Origin: Siphonodentalium dalli
Taxonomy: Eukaryota > Mollusca > Scaphopoda > Gadilida > Siphonodentaliidae
Assembly: GCA_032622095.1 (NCBI GenBank)
Contig: CP136069.1
Location: 68,843,319 to 68,907,318 of the forward strand
Direction: 5' to 3'
DNA: 64,000 nt
Each line of letters opens with the position of its first letter. Position 1 is the stretch's first letter. Positions 33,595-44,999 of the stretch are shown in pieces. Both the position numbers and the translations under genes were made by a program. The notes beneath the pieces were generated by a model. That model did not search any database and was not told the origin of the DNA. It was given only the letters and a program-made list of their open reading frames with translations.

Positions 33595-34223
33595 ATTGTC
33601 AGACCTTGTTTGAAGCTGGTAACGTGATTAGTGGGATGTACAACATTTACCTGGACGGCACTCCGATATGTGTCTTCTGCGACCAGGAAACATCGGGTGG
33701 TGGTTGGACCGTCATTCAACAACGTCACAGCGGAAATGTAGATTTCTACCGGAACTGGGCCGACTACGTCAGTGGATTCGGCGACAAGACGGTTGATGGC
33801 GATTTCTGGCTTGGTCTACAGTGGATCTATCTACTCACAGTTAACACACCGAGCGAGGTGTACATAAAGCTGAAAACAGTAGCTGGGACCGATTATTTTG
33901 CTAGATACTCCTCTTTTGGTATCGACGATGAATCCGCAAAGTTCAGGCTTAGTGTAAGCGGCTACTCGGGGAATGCTGGGAATTCGCTGATGAATGACAA
34001 TGGGAAGATGTTCTCCACAAAGGATGCTGACAACGACAATCAAGCTACTAAGGATTGTGCCAACGATTGGCTTGGCGGATGGTGGTATTACAAATGCGGT
34101 CCAGTCAACATCAACGGGCAGTATCAGAATACAGCTGCAGGCACTCTGGCAGGAATGCGCTGGCACCTCGACCTTCAATTAAATTCGATGATGAAAACTG
34201 CTGTCCTCATCCGCAGAAAGTGA
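33595..34223 (+). CDS. Fibrinogen-related domain (FReD), terminal exon
   Basis: About 209 residues form a near-complete fibrinogen C-terminal domain, a secreted lectin-type fold that binds acetylated sugars or microbial surfaces in invertebrates. It starts DCQTLFEAG, then GMYNIYLDG, CDQETSGGGWTVIQQR, VDFYRNWADYVSGFGD and GDFWLGLQWI. The calcium site is KDADNDN, followed by DCANDWLGGWWYYKCGPVN and INGQY, and it ends MMKTAVLIRRK with a stop. The extra cysteine in CVFC is unusual. I place the start at the acceptor TTAATTTCCACAG (ending 33594), giving a phase-1 junction with the Asp codon split. An in-frame ATG at 33519 would put intron sequence in the protein. The phase fits the donor of mucin exon II. 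I see no AATAAA soon after the stop. Confidence 0.9.
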
Positions 34224-35917
34224 ACAGATGAATGTGAGAAGAGACAAAATACAAACTGATTCAACAAACAGAGGAAAAGGTGATCTGGTAAACCACACTA
34301 AATACATGCACTGTGCCGTCAGTCGGTGATTGGTTTGACCACGACCACCAAGCTTTTAGAGCACTTCGGTGGAGCTGAATGTCTATTCATATTGTACACG
34401 CTGTGGCGATTTTATGGCCGCGGTTTTAAGTCGGGCGGCTCTGGTACTCAATTGTGTTCAATTGCATTCCTGCCTTTCAGTGCATGCTTGCTAACCGTTG
34501 TTTTCCTCCGTTTGGATTATCGTCATCGATTGCCCATTGGTATAGACGTGTCAATTAAAAACAATTGACAGCAGGTCTAAGGTCCACTTCTGTCGATGAG
34601 ACACTAGCGATTGATTTCAATTTGGTGGAAATTGGAGGGCTGATCATCAGAAGTTGCACATGGTAAACAGCACACGATTATCAATAGCGGCCAAATATTT
34701 GACCTATATTATGTGAATGTGGCGGTTCTCTGTTGTACCGACAACACTTAATTCGTTGCAAGCCATATCTCTTCTGGTTGTTTTTCTTTGTATTCTGGCA
34801 TTGTTTTGTTCCATAGATACGGATATTTCCGCACGTTTAATGTTGTGTCGGCCATCGCACATCAGTTAGAGATGTGCATCAGGTCAAGAGTCAGGTCAAG
34901 AGTCATGCTGCTCAAGAGAACTAGGCCATTCCCTGTATATATAACGGCTATCTCGGGGACGCGTTTGATGAAGATAATTGGTAACGAATAGCTCTGCTTT
35001 ATGCTAACACACACCTTAAAACGTGGCGATTAAATTGCCAGCGTGTGTATAATATGAATAGACATTAACTCAAAGCAAAACTGTTACTTACGGTTACGAC
35101 AGTTACCAATGCAGTAGATGCATGCAATCCACATGGGGAGTATTGAAACAGTCAAGGTGGTAAGAAAGAGTGTGCTCAGTGTGCACTGTGCTGTGGCAGA
35201 GACCATGGTCGAATTTCGATGACGAAATCCATTTTCTGTAAAATGGGATGAATATATCAAACTAGGAACTGTGCTGTTGAAAGGGATAAAGTCTTTGCCA
35301 GATGCTGATGCACCAATAAATTTCCTCGCTCGTAATAAAATATGGAGTTGTCTCTCTAATACACAAATTCATATGAAAAATATAATACCCAAAAATAGTT
35401 ACTAGGTCAGCCATATCTTATATTCAACAATCATCGTTATATTTAACGATTATAGTTGAATTTGAGAGTGTAAAGTCCACCATTCCCATGTTTTCTGTTT
35501 TTTGTTTTTTTTAACAGTCCAATGCGCAGCTAAATATAACTCTTTACAATATTGCAGCAAAGGAAGTCTCCAGATAAAAACGTTTGGAAACATTTTGCGC
35601 CAGCTTATCTTATTTAATAAATAATAATGGCAAACGTGTGCATTTCTAAATTACACTAACATGATGACTCAATCGGTTCTTCATAACAATATTTAGGCCA
35701 ATTTAACCTCTTTGCTGCTAAGACGTCCGGAACTATTACGAACGTAAAAGTGCATGTCGTGCACTATATGGACCTACTTAGCACACTAGCAATAGGCCAG
35801 TATGCATAACTGGAACTCAGAGATTGGTTAATCGGAATAACTGTATCTCAAACAGTTTATGATGTTCCACGATTGTGAACGATAATAGCCTTTCAACTGA
35901 GTCAATTGTATGGTTGT
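34224..35917. other. No gene recognised downstream of FReD exon
   Basis: The first part is presumably 3' UTR. The remainder has no recognised repeat or coding motif. Confidence 0.5.
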
Positions 35918-36415
35918 TATGATCTCGGTGGGGAATCACGTGGTTTCGAGGTTGGTGAGTACCACGCATTCAAAGTGGTAGAGGCTAGCGCAAACGTACA
36001 CAAACATAGTATATGAGGAACGGACACAAAACGCAGAATTTGGACTATTACGAGCATATGCTAGTTTATTTTAAAAACAAGTTGACATTTTATTTGTTCC
36101 GAAATTCTCAGTAGTTTCCAGTCGGAGGTTCGTGGAACACACCAGTACATGCATCTATGAGAATTCTTCTACTGACAACTTTGGTCAAAATTTTAGAGCA
36201 AACAACTGTGAGTTTGGAAAGAAATGAGGTACCAGCTTGTTTGAAAAATAGTATATAACATGCTCGTATATAGCTGTCAAAATACTATGTAACATTTCAT
36301 ATCATTAGTTTATTTCCTTTTTCCTCGTTTCTGGTCGCGTTCTCGATCGCCTCGGCCATCTTGAATGCGTGATACTCATCAGCTTGAAACCACGTGATTC
36401 CCCACCGTGATGATG
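35918..36415. repeat. Inverted repeat pair, possible TIR element
   Basis: GGTGGGGAATCACGTGGTTTC (about 35928) through ACCACGCATTCAAAGTGG is complemented at 36356-36415 (CCATCTTGAATGCGTGATAC ... GAAACCACGTGATTCCCCACC). Arms are about 60 bp at roughly 87% identity and about 380 bp apart. An ORF crossing the right arm (36297-36554, -) has no recognisable domain. Confidence 0.75.
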
Positions 36416-39198
36416 TTCCCGATATATTTTTCCACAACAATGTCAATAACGTCAACAGTGCAGCACACGACGTCATAACGTCTTTTAGCAGCGAAGATGT
36501 TAATGTAATGGTTCCCTTATCATGTACTGCCATTGCAATGTTAATCATTCGCAAGGATCGAGATATGTTATTTCGTCACAAAACAAACATGGTACCGAAT
36601 TAGTGCGACACTGATCTTCAGTGATTTTTTGTGATAAATTATTTGGATTACTTATCTATTTTATCAAATTCATGGAACGGCAATGTCTATATGCAGCTAT
36701 AACAGTTAAATATAACTATATTAGTTTAATGCTAGGTTGTGCCAGAACTTATTACATACCAATTCATGAATGTCAGCTGGTCTTGCAGTTGTATAGGGAG
36801 CAAGGTCTCCGAGCCTGTAAACAGTGTGTCTGTCATTTGCATAATGAGGTCCCCAGAGAGAAAATAGCGAGTTTGCGATACCCGTCCGACGGGAACGGGT
36901 GGGGTTAAATCGGTGAATTTCGTCACGGTCACTTGCGTACTTTCAATGTAGCACATACAGCGATAGGGATTTGGAACGGGTAGATGTGTCCCATTGACCG
37001 GTAATATTTCACTACGTTTTTATCACCCATAAGTATATTAATTCTGCGAAATACCAGTCAACTATGTATTAACCTATTTACTGCAAGATAGCATCCGCAA
37101 ATCTCATGAATAAAGTTATCATTTCAGTCACATTTTATGTTCAAACTCTCGAGGTGGCTTCTAGCAGTGAGCTAACTACGGAAAGCCAATCGTTTCACAT
37201 TATAATAATGTGATACATTGATGGAAAGAGCTCTTACAAACAACTGCGTTCTCGCCAATAATGACAGATTATGGTTGAGAGAATGACTATATTGTGCTAG
37301 ATGCAGTCTCGACCATTACATATATAAAGACATTAGTATATCGTGGAATTAAAACATGACCATGGCGGATCTCCTTTGTTCGCCGCGTCCTGTTAATACA
37401 TGTAGGATAATGGATCGTATATTATTTTACAAACAACGATCCATTATTTTAATAACGAACGCTCAACATCGAACTTAATGAACGGTTATTTCACTTGGAA
37501 CGATTTATTGTATATGACTTACATATACATGCATGATTACATCATATATGCGTGTATTGAGGTTGGCACGGGTGCTATAACCCGGACATGGGCGAAAACC
37601 GGAATGATTCTCTAGCTTGATCTGAGGTGAACATCTCAGTTTTCCATTCCAATCGATATATACATGGCCATTTCGATAATAAATAAGAATTTTTTCACCA
37701 AAGGAAGCACATTTGAAAAAAATGCACCATCATACTTAGTCCATACCTCCACACATCTCATATACAATGATTTACAAGTATAATGGCGCTCTGACTGACA
37801 ACTGGAACTATATATCAGAAGGAATATGCAAATAGAGCCAAATTCCAGGAATTAAAATTTCTCGAATTTAAGCATAATAAGTGCATCAATCAATCATTCA
37901 ATTTATAATTCTCCGCCAAATCCGAAGTAAACAAGCTATAAATATTTTAATACAATTGTGGAATGTAAGAGCAAAAACGTCGTGTTCATTTAACGGTTTG
38001 AAAAAGCATTGGGGTACTGCTAGTCCATTATGTTGACATTGTGTTAAGAAATCACGCCAATGAACGGTTGGGCGGGCCCACCGCATGGTACGACTCAGGT
38101 GTGCTGGTCCAATTTTGGGTTAATCCATTATGATCAGAGGTGACTGATTGGACCAGGCCATATTTAAGTTGGATAATAGTCTCTGACTGATAATTATATT
38201 TCAACGAACAGAACGATCTCGGCCTGCGGCATCAATCGATCCATTCGCCGAAATAATGAACAGTTATTTAAGCCATAGTCCTATACTTATACATATATTA
38301 CACTTTTTGCATAGAACCGTTTAGTTACTTTATCGCGTATGGCTGGTGCCTGCTTTCTCAATTTAATATATTTTACCTTTTGTACGGACATGGCGCACTT
38401 GAACCTTTAAAATGATGAATATTGCAATGGGGATACTATACATGTAGGCTGACAATGACACGAAGTACATATAACTTATACTCTTATAACGGTAAGTATA
38501 ATGTCGACCAATAAAGCGAATGTGAATAACACTTTCTCTATACATACATAGCATATATTAATTTGTTTGCAGTTGGCTCACCATACATTACCAGTCGATA
38601 TTCTACCCGTGAAACAGTTTGCGATTACAAAACGTGTACCGGTACGGGTAGCTACCCGTATACGTACCCGAATACGTACCGGTTTGAAATCGCATACTCG
38701 CTATGAGTCGCAAATTAGCATTGATTTTATTTACTTTTTTCTTTCTGTTCAGTTTCTATATCCCCTAATTTGCAGAAGATAACATGCATAATCGAGGTGA
38801 CTAATGGGTGAACAAAAGCTTCAACTGGAGAATTTCAATAATATCCTAAGTCGCACATAGTTGAGGCCTGATCAGATGAGGTTTCCAGAGGACGATTTTT
38901 TTGACCCTATAGCCCGTCGTCCGGGATATGATATAAGGAACCTAATGATGTAGTCCTAGTTTTCCGAAGCAAGTTGTGCGATATAGGTCAGGAATGTGTC
39001 CGATAGGAGTATAACCATTGATAAACTAATATTTTTTCGCCTATTGTCCAACAAGCATACATTATAGGTGTATTCTCGACGCGAGCAACCACAAACATGT
39101 ACAGTTCGCAAATGACGCTGTCCTATTTAGGAATAGATGTCAGGGAAAGCAGCACCAGAATTTAAAAATAAAATTATGATTACCGAATTCATTTAACT
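36416..39198. other. No gene recognised; fragment of a foldback family
   Basis: At 37199-37235, ATAATGTGATACATTGATGG continuing to AAAGAGCTCTT is identical to part of the TTAA foldback at 44783-44978. A CCGGTACGGGTAGC/ACGTACCCG-rich simple stretch lies at about 38635-38690. ORFs here look random. Confidence 0.55.
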
Positions 39199-39331
39199 TA
39201 TTTAAGATATAACTCTTGTTTCGATAAAGGTTATACAGTTATAACCGAAAAGTTTGAAGACAAATTTGTCTTCAAGCTTTTCGGTTTTATCTCATAACCA
39301 TAATCGAAACAAGTTATTTCTTATAATTTAA
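39199..39331. repeat. Foldback hairpin, ~65-bp arms
   Basis: Centred on GACAAATTTGTC at 39265/39266. Arms carry TTGTTTCGAT, GGTTAT and ACCGAAAAG with a few mismatches and short indels. Confidence 0.85.
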
Positions 39332-39616
39332 TCCGTCATTCCACAGGCGATTCCCCCATAAGTAGCAGGTAGAAGTAAAACTTATTTACGACGAAAAAGA
39401 GACGTAGGCCAAAAGTTGAAAGTGACATGCTGTCACTCAAACATAGTATTATCGATTGATCAAGTCGCGTCATAAATTCGTCGCTTTTGATTGGCTATAC
39501 AGGCTAGTGGACAGTATGCACGCAATGACCATGCAGTCGGTCCACCGTAAAATTAAATGCTGATTAATATGTTGAGTGAAAAAAAAATTGCATCACATCT
39601 TTTTTCCGACCTCGAA

Positions 39617-39642
39617 CCCCCCCCCCCCCCCCCCCCCCCCCC
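39617..39642. repeat. C26 homopolymer
   Basis: The longest of seven C or G runs in the window. Others are G15 at 15132, G13 at 28196, C23 at 54650, C17 at 54933, G10 at 56985 and C15 at 60133. They stand out in AT-rich DNA. Confidence 0.95.
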
Positions 39643-39955
39643 ACTCATTCGCTCCCTTTGTCTGAAATTGTTCTGCAAACCCCTCCCCTCACCGAAACCC
39701 CCCCTACAACAACCAATGATATATCGCACATGGCAGCACTAACATTACATGTCAAATGTTATCGTTAGATGACATTGCAATCACAATGGCCCTCCTTTAT
39801 TATACAAACTCAAATTTTACATTCACAATGACGTCATCAAAATATTGGCATGCCTTCAATCCGACATATGTTGTATAATAACCGTTGTGTTAGTAGGCAT
39901 CCTGCCATCGGGGTACGATAAGAAAATATTCCAGTTGACTTCCGCCTTGTTATTT

Positions 39956-40829
39956 TTAAACTTCGGACGATACGTTAATACTGACGTCATCAAATAACGG
40001 ATTTCTAAGATGGAAGACGGACACGTGACATGCCTTCAGCCCACCATGAGTTACGTATAAAGTTGTGTTCATTTTCCCGCAGCTCACATCAACTCCTTGC
40101 GGTCTGACGACACCTCGCTCTGACGACAGCAAGTTCTGCATAAATTCACCATCTTTTGAAAACATACACAATCGATTATTGTAATGATCCGCAACAATAA
40201 TTCTTCCTTCGTTGTCAGTACAAATCCCGTATGGGGAGCGAAATTGTCCTGGACCACGCCCATATTTTCCGAATTTCTTAACAAAATTCCCGTTTTTGTC
40301 GAAAATTTTCACACAATGATTTCCAGAATCTGAAATCAGTATTTTTCTGGAATAATTGCACCATGTAACATAACGAGGGTTATCAAACCCCCCATAGTTA
40401 CCAGCCAATTGCCCAATGGTCCGCCCGCCAGGCCCAAGCATAAGTACATAGTTCATTTTTGCGTCGCACACTAACAGGTTACCATCCTCGTTCGAAACGA
40501 GACCAGAAGGACAGTCAAGGTCTTTATTCATCATATGGATCTGGTGGCTGCCCTTTAAGTTGGTAACAAACAGCTCGTTTGATCTCATAAGGGATGCCAC
40601 TAATGCACCAGATGGCGTTACTGTCGCTGAGAAAGGGTGTGATCCTTCGCCCGTAGGAATTTCTTTTTTAAAGCGGCCAGTCTTCGTGAAAATTATGAGC
40701 TTGTTGTTGAGCTTATCTGTAACTACTGTGGTGCCGTTATAAATATGTTTTATATGAGTGGCGTCGCTTATTTCGCCACTCACAGTCCCTTTTTGTCCAA
40801 ATTTGTTCACAAGCCGAGCCTCATAAACC
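39956..40829 (-). CDS. NHL-repeat beta-propeller, terminal exon (TRIM/NHL-like)
   Basis: About 290 residues of NHL-type repeats as in TRIM2/3/71-like proteins: VNKFGQKG..., VTPSGALVAS, CPSGLVSNEDGNLLVCD, NPRYVTWCNYSRKILISDSG with HCVKIFDKNGNFVKKFG, then GPGQFRSPYGICTDNEGRII with VADHYNNRLCMFSKDGEF, and a final blade ending FHLRN. Five to six blades suggest a propeller used for protein or RNA binding. No RING, B-box or coiled coil is visible nearby. On the minus strand the acceptor TTTTATTCTATTCCAG precedes 40829 (phase 2). The ORF extends to an ATG at 40996, but that N-terminal stretch (MDTCILNLSEG...) is not NHL-like and I read it as intron. An AATAAA on the minus strand at about 39797 could serve polyadenylation. 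Confidence 0.85.
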
Positions 40830-41004
40830 CTGGAATAGAATAAAATGAATTTATTAAAATATTTGACCCATCCATCGCGGGATAGTTTGGTTCCTTTGTA
40901 TTGATTCAATGTACAGTTGTTTTTCGAGGGGATTGTGGTATCTATATAATTTTGAATCCATGTACCCTCACTGAGATTTAAAATACATGTGTCCATTGTT
41001 TTAC

Positions 41005-41190
41005 GACGCCCCTTGACGGCTATTTATGGGATTTTACAAAACGGTCGCCAAAACGTGATATTCACCTGTTTTTTTCCTTGATTGGAAGTACCCTATCAAG
41101 TTTGAAAATAAATGCTTCCATTCCTATGACGCCCGCTGGTGGCCATCTTGGATTTTACAAAAATTAATGGCGACCAAATCGTGATATTCA
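41005..41190. repeat. Two-copy ~134-bp repeat
   Basis: GATTTTACAAAA followed by GCGACCAAATCGTGATATTC (about 41165) repeats an upstream GATTTTACAAAA with GTCGCCAAAACGTGATATTC (about 41030). The second copy includes GGCCATCTTGGATTTT, the complement of the AAGATGGC motif found elsewhere. Confidence 0.65.
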
Positions 41191-41457
41191 CCAGGTTTTT
41201 CGTTGACATATCTGCCCCAATAATTATTATTATCAATTGATTCACTGAATGAGTTTGGGTGGACTTGTAAAAGTTTATCTATCAAGTAGTGGTTAAAACA
41301 ATGGACGAAATCCGTTACATGTGGATAACCCACCCTCATGGTGGTTTTTGAGCAGAACAAAGATAATTCAAATCCGACATATGCTGAGATCGAGGGCTCC
41401 AACATTGTTACAGATAGACGGATGCACGGACGGACCATATTTCTATATATATATACC

Positions 41458-41672
41458 CCGCCAAATGTGTGCCGTTATCTGGTGGAGTTATCTGGTGGAG
41501 TTGCCAGTTACTCGTGGTTTGCCGCACATGTTCGACGAGTGTACCAGCCATTGAACTCACTGTTAGATTAGCCTCAAGTGTGCGGATTACCTTCACCACA
41601 AAAACGGGCAATGTCGTGATATGGCCTTAGTTGCTGAAAGCGACATTAAACCACAATCAATCAATCTCAAGT
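41458..41672 (+). mobile_element. SINE family A, 5'-truncated
   Basis: Matches the body and 3' end of the SINE at 27660-27964 (GTTATCTGGTGGAGTT, here duplicated in tandem; GGCAATGTCGTGATATGGCC; AAAGCGACATTAAACC; (ATCA)n tail). The tRNA-like head is absent. Confidence 0.85.
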
Positions 41673-41783
41673 GGGCCCGGGATAGAATAGGCCTACCGCT
41701 CCACTGCGATGGGTAAGAATCCCCTAATGTGGCACCATGTTTGCCGTGAGGTGCATCCCGTGAGGTGTGGTGTAGGGCCCTGC

Positions 41784-41873
41784 GAATCGGAATTCGGCAA
41801 CCGAATCAAATCTCGAATCGAATCGGGTATCCGATGTCGACATCGACATCGAATCCGAATCGAATCGGGACAA
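41784..41873. repeat. (GAATC)n-type simple repeat
   Basis: Degenerate GAATCGAATC/CGACATCGACATCGAATC stretch. ORFs crossing it encode low-complexity RIRIES-type peptides and are not credible genes. Confidence 0.8.
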
Positions 41874-43104
41874 GCACTGGACGGCGAAAATTCATAGCTG
41901 ACTATCTAGATATTGTTCACTTGTTTGTCATAAAAGCTGAAACATTTTCGAATAGGAAACAAAGACCCAAGACAGAGTTCACAGTCAAACGTTTGGCGAC
42001 TGACATCGTTCTCAATTTTATGTTAAACGAAAATCGAAACTAAATATCACCTAGTATGACACGTGACGTGTACGTTACCTAAGCAGTAACAACAGACCTT
42101 GACACCGACTATAATATGAATAATTACTACTGAAGATACACTATTCGACTACTCTACACACATATAATAGATCATAATAGTGTGTATTAATTTGATAGTC
42201 GACATTGACTATGAATGTATTCCAATGATTTCAGGACTGATGTGATATGCTGTATCATAAACAATGGCAGGCATATCGATGAGCATGGCCCGCCAATGCG
42301 CCATACCAGTACCCGGATGTGTACTTTTAATAATGCATTCCGTTTGACGGAGGTAACTCTATGTAGTAATCATGCGCGTTTTATCCCTGAATTTAATAAA
42401 ATATGGCATTACCTGACTTGCTTGTCGGTCGGAATGTATTTATGTGAGGGACCTTCATAACATGTTATTATAGGTGGATCATTGGATATTAACAGTGTGG
42501 GGTGATTAAAATGTATTAATATGCAACTAGTATAGTTATGACACAAAGCACACCTAATTGGCAAGTTAACACAAACTATATCAAATTATATACGATATAG
42601 ACCGTTGAGGTCTTGACGTTTGACCTGTATATAGTGATTATAGTCACTTATATATTACACTATTGTACCCCAACATTTTCCAGAAAAAAAAACACAAGTG
42701 TTAAGACTGATATACGCAATAGGGCGACGGAATACGATTGGACGTATATACGTATAACTAGTTTAGATAAACTCTAAATTACATCATACGCAGCGCCAAT
42801 CCACATACAGTTGCGTCCCTTTCAGATTTTATTTCTGTCTGCTGTATTTTGTTCCTAGTGAGTGTGTGGTGGTGTGTTGTGTTTTTCATATATGTTTTCT
42901 TGTACTACTCTTATGTGTTTCATATTAAGCGTGCACACTAGTCAGATTTTATATTACTGACACTAAGCGGAAACATTTCCTCTTGGGTGCTTTTATTTGT
43001 ACATAGGTCATTGTTTTAATATAATCCACTGTCTGATTTATATACGCAGCTGCTTCGTTGCGATCTTTTTTATACCTGATTCTGTTCTTGGTCATGATAT
43101 AGTC
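41874..43104. other. No gene recognised
   Basis: AT-rich DNA with no motif-bearing ORF. Confidence 0.5.
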
Positions 43105-43140
43105 TAGCGGCTAAAACGACGTTAAATCCTCAATCAGTCA
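43105..43140 (+). mobile_element. SINE family B 3'-end fragment
   Basis: TAGTCTAGCGGCTAAAACGA followed by CGTTAAATCC matches the 3' end of the SINE at 29619-29909. The head and body are missing. Confidence 0.65.
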
Positions 43141-43720
43141 ATTGTATCGAAAGCATTGGATAAATCGATAAATAGGGCTCAGTTGGATTCTTCGTGTGGT
43201 TGTGAATGAATGAATGATGCTTTAATCTCAGCTATTTTACATGGAACATGTCTTTATTTTTCACAACATGTTCCAGTAGGTGAATAATTTGATCAAAAGT
43301 TGAATGGCTAGGGCGAAATCCGTACTGATGTTTAAATAAGATGTCAGATTCATTAAGAAAGTCAACTAAACGTAGTTGAACAAATAACAACATAACAGTC
43401 TTATTGGAAATCGAGGGACAAACGCTGAAGCAACGGTGTGACTATTGAACGGACTTGTCTAATTGGAGTCAACATTAATATTGATTGTATATATACCTGT
43501 ATAACTTGTTTTGGCTGAAGAAGGCCATGTGGCGGAAAATTTCCAATAAGAGTGTTACGTTATTTGTTGGATTACCATGAAGTCCCTTTGGGCTTGGCTA
43601 TCTATTGAATTAAACGTAGTTGCATTAGTTTTTCGGGTAGTTAGAAAACGCAAGAATAATGATTATTGGACGATAATTGTTGTAGTCCCCTTGTCACCAT
43701 TTTTCGGTGTTAGTACAACC
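43135..43720 (-). pseudogene. Old LINE RT fragment
   Basis: On the minus strand GDYNNYRPIIIL (about 43680) precedes FLNESDILFKHQYGFRPSHS with TFDQIIHLLEHV, then ALFIDLSNAFDTI. These are the NYRPIS, GFRPxxST and DxxxAFDT blocks of a LINE RT. Frameshifts, a short (GAATGAAT) insertion and loss of the catalytic box show long decay. It belongs to a different group from the FADDT LINEs. Confidence 0.75.
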
Positions 43721-43932
43721 TAATAGATATTTTCATTTTATTGGGAACATGACCTTGTCCGAATGGATTGTTGAATATGTGCTTGCTTTAATGATGGTGC
43801 TACAAACAATATGGTAGTTCTACTATGGGTATAAACCTTAAACCCATGAAGTTTTATTGATACATTTGTGGCTAAGTAGGGTGTAAAGCTGAAATTTGCA
43901 AAACAGCTGTTATATACACAATAATACAGTGT

Positions 43933-44156
43933 TTAAATAAAAGACCTGTCATGATCCAGTTCGTCATCGGTCGGGATACCGGAAACATCAAACGAAGGAG
44001 AACGCTTCCCGTTTAGGATTATGCCGGTCTCATTACCGTCGGAACTGTTGCTATCCATGCTCATGATGGACATGCGACGTTGTCTTAGAAGACTGATGGC
44101 GTCTCTCCTCACATTTGCCACGCCCACTTCTATCCTTGGTAATTCGTGTTGGTAAT
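43933..44156 (-). CDS. Unidentified terminal exon
   Basis: Minus strand: the acceptor TTACTTCTATTTAG ends at 44157, then a 74-codon frame begins YQHELPRIEVGVANVRRDAI, continues LLRQRRMSIMSMDSNSSD and ends DELDHDRSFI with a stop. The composition (basic RRDAISLLRQRR, then acidic and Ser-rich) resembles a regulated cytoplasmic tail. I cannot name the protein. The junction is phase 1. A minus-strand AATAAA lies about 80 bases past the stop (near 43853). It is one of few stretches with amino-acid complexity, a good acceptor and a polyA signal together. Confidence 0.5.
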
Positions 44157-44270
44157 CTAAATAGAAGTAACAAAATAAACATTTCCAGATTAACAAAGAG
44201 AAAGAACTCTAGAACATAAATGCGAGCAAAACGATACACAACGTTACACAACGTCTAGAAGACCATGTCA

Positions 44271-44507
44271 GGGCTTCGATGGATCTGTCTTGCCCTCCAG
44301 TGCTGGCGATGAGGGTTCAAATCCACATGTTCGTTATCTGATGGAGTTACCAATTACTTGCCGATGGCACCTGGTCGACGAGTTTATCAGCCATTGAAAT
44401 CACTGTCAGATTAGCCGTTAGTTCTTCCACCACTAAAACTGGCAATGTCGTGATATGGCCTTAGTTGCTGAAAGCGACACTAAACCCCAAGAAATCAATC
44501 AATCAAC
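44271..44507 (+). mobile_element. SINE family A, internally shortened
   Basis: Contains the B box GGGTTCAAATCC, GGCAATGTCGTGATATGGCC and the AAATCAATCAATCAA tail, but the head with the A box is shortened and a piece of the body is deleted. AAGACCATGTCA (44259-44270) and AAGACCAAGTCA (44508-44519) are the TSD with one mismatch, so the copy is old. Confidence 0.88.
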
Positions 44508-44782
44508 AAGACCAAGTCAAATTTATCATTGTTGTCTGAGAACGTACAGCAGCGAATAAGATATACCGGCGACCTTGTACCCATATTTTGTGGACTTCCG
44601 CGATATTAATATATAAACTAAGTAAACAGAGCCACACGTTGCCCTGATCAAGCACACACAATAATTAACACAATTTGTGTAATTTAGTTTGGAAAGTCGC
44701 ACTCCCACCAATCCATTAGAGCCACATAACTATTTTTCGCGCAATGTAGTCCTTTGCATGCATGCATGGTTCTTCGGTTTAA

Positions 44783-44978
44783 CCCTTTCAGTGCCAAGTC
44801 CCAACCCATATTTCCTTGATCATTTTTGAAATTCATTGATTATAATAATGTGATACATTGATGGAAAGAGCTCTTGTAGCTCTTTCCATCAATGTATCAC
44901 ATTATTATAATCAATAAATTTCAAAAATGATCAAGGAAATATGGGTTGATACAAAAATCAGACTTGGCACTGAAAGGG
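44783..44978. mobile_element. 196-bp foldback MITE with TTAA target duplication
   Basis: Almost the whole element is one palindrome: CCCTTTCAGTGCCAAGTC ... GAAAGAGCTC / GAGCTCTTTC-type centre ... GACTTGGCACTGAAAGGG. TTAA flanks at 44779-44782 and 44979-44982 fit piggyBac-type insertion. A 37-base identical piece occurs at 37199-37235. Confidence 0.92.
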
Positions 44979-44999
44979 TTAAGACGTTGTCAATACGTT

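Noticed and set aside
33831-34178. Antisense and alternative-frame ORFs over the FReD exon
   Set aside because: The FReD frame has clear domain motifs; these do not.
36297-36554. 85-codon minus-strand ORF
   Set aside because: Overlaps the right arm of an inverted repeat; composition gives no family.
41765-42043. ORFs with RIRIES/NRIG repeats
   Set aside because: Products of a (GAATC)n simple repeat.
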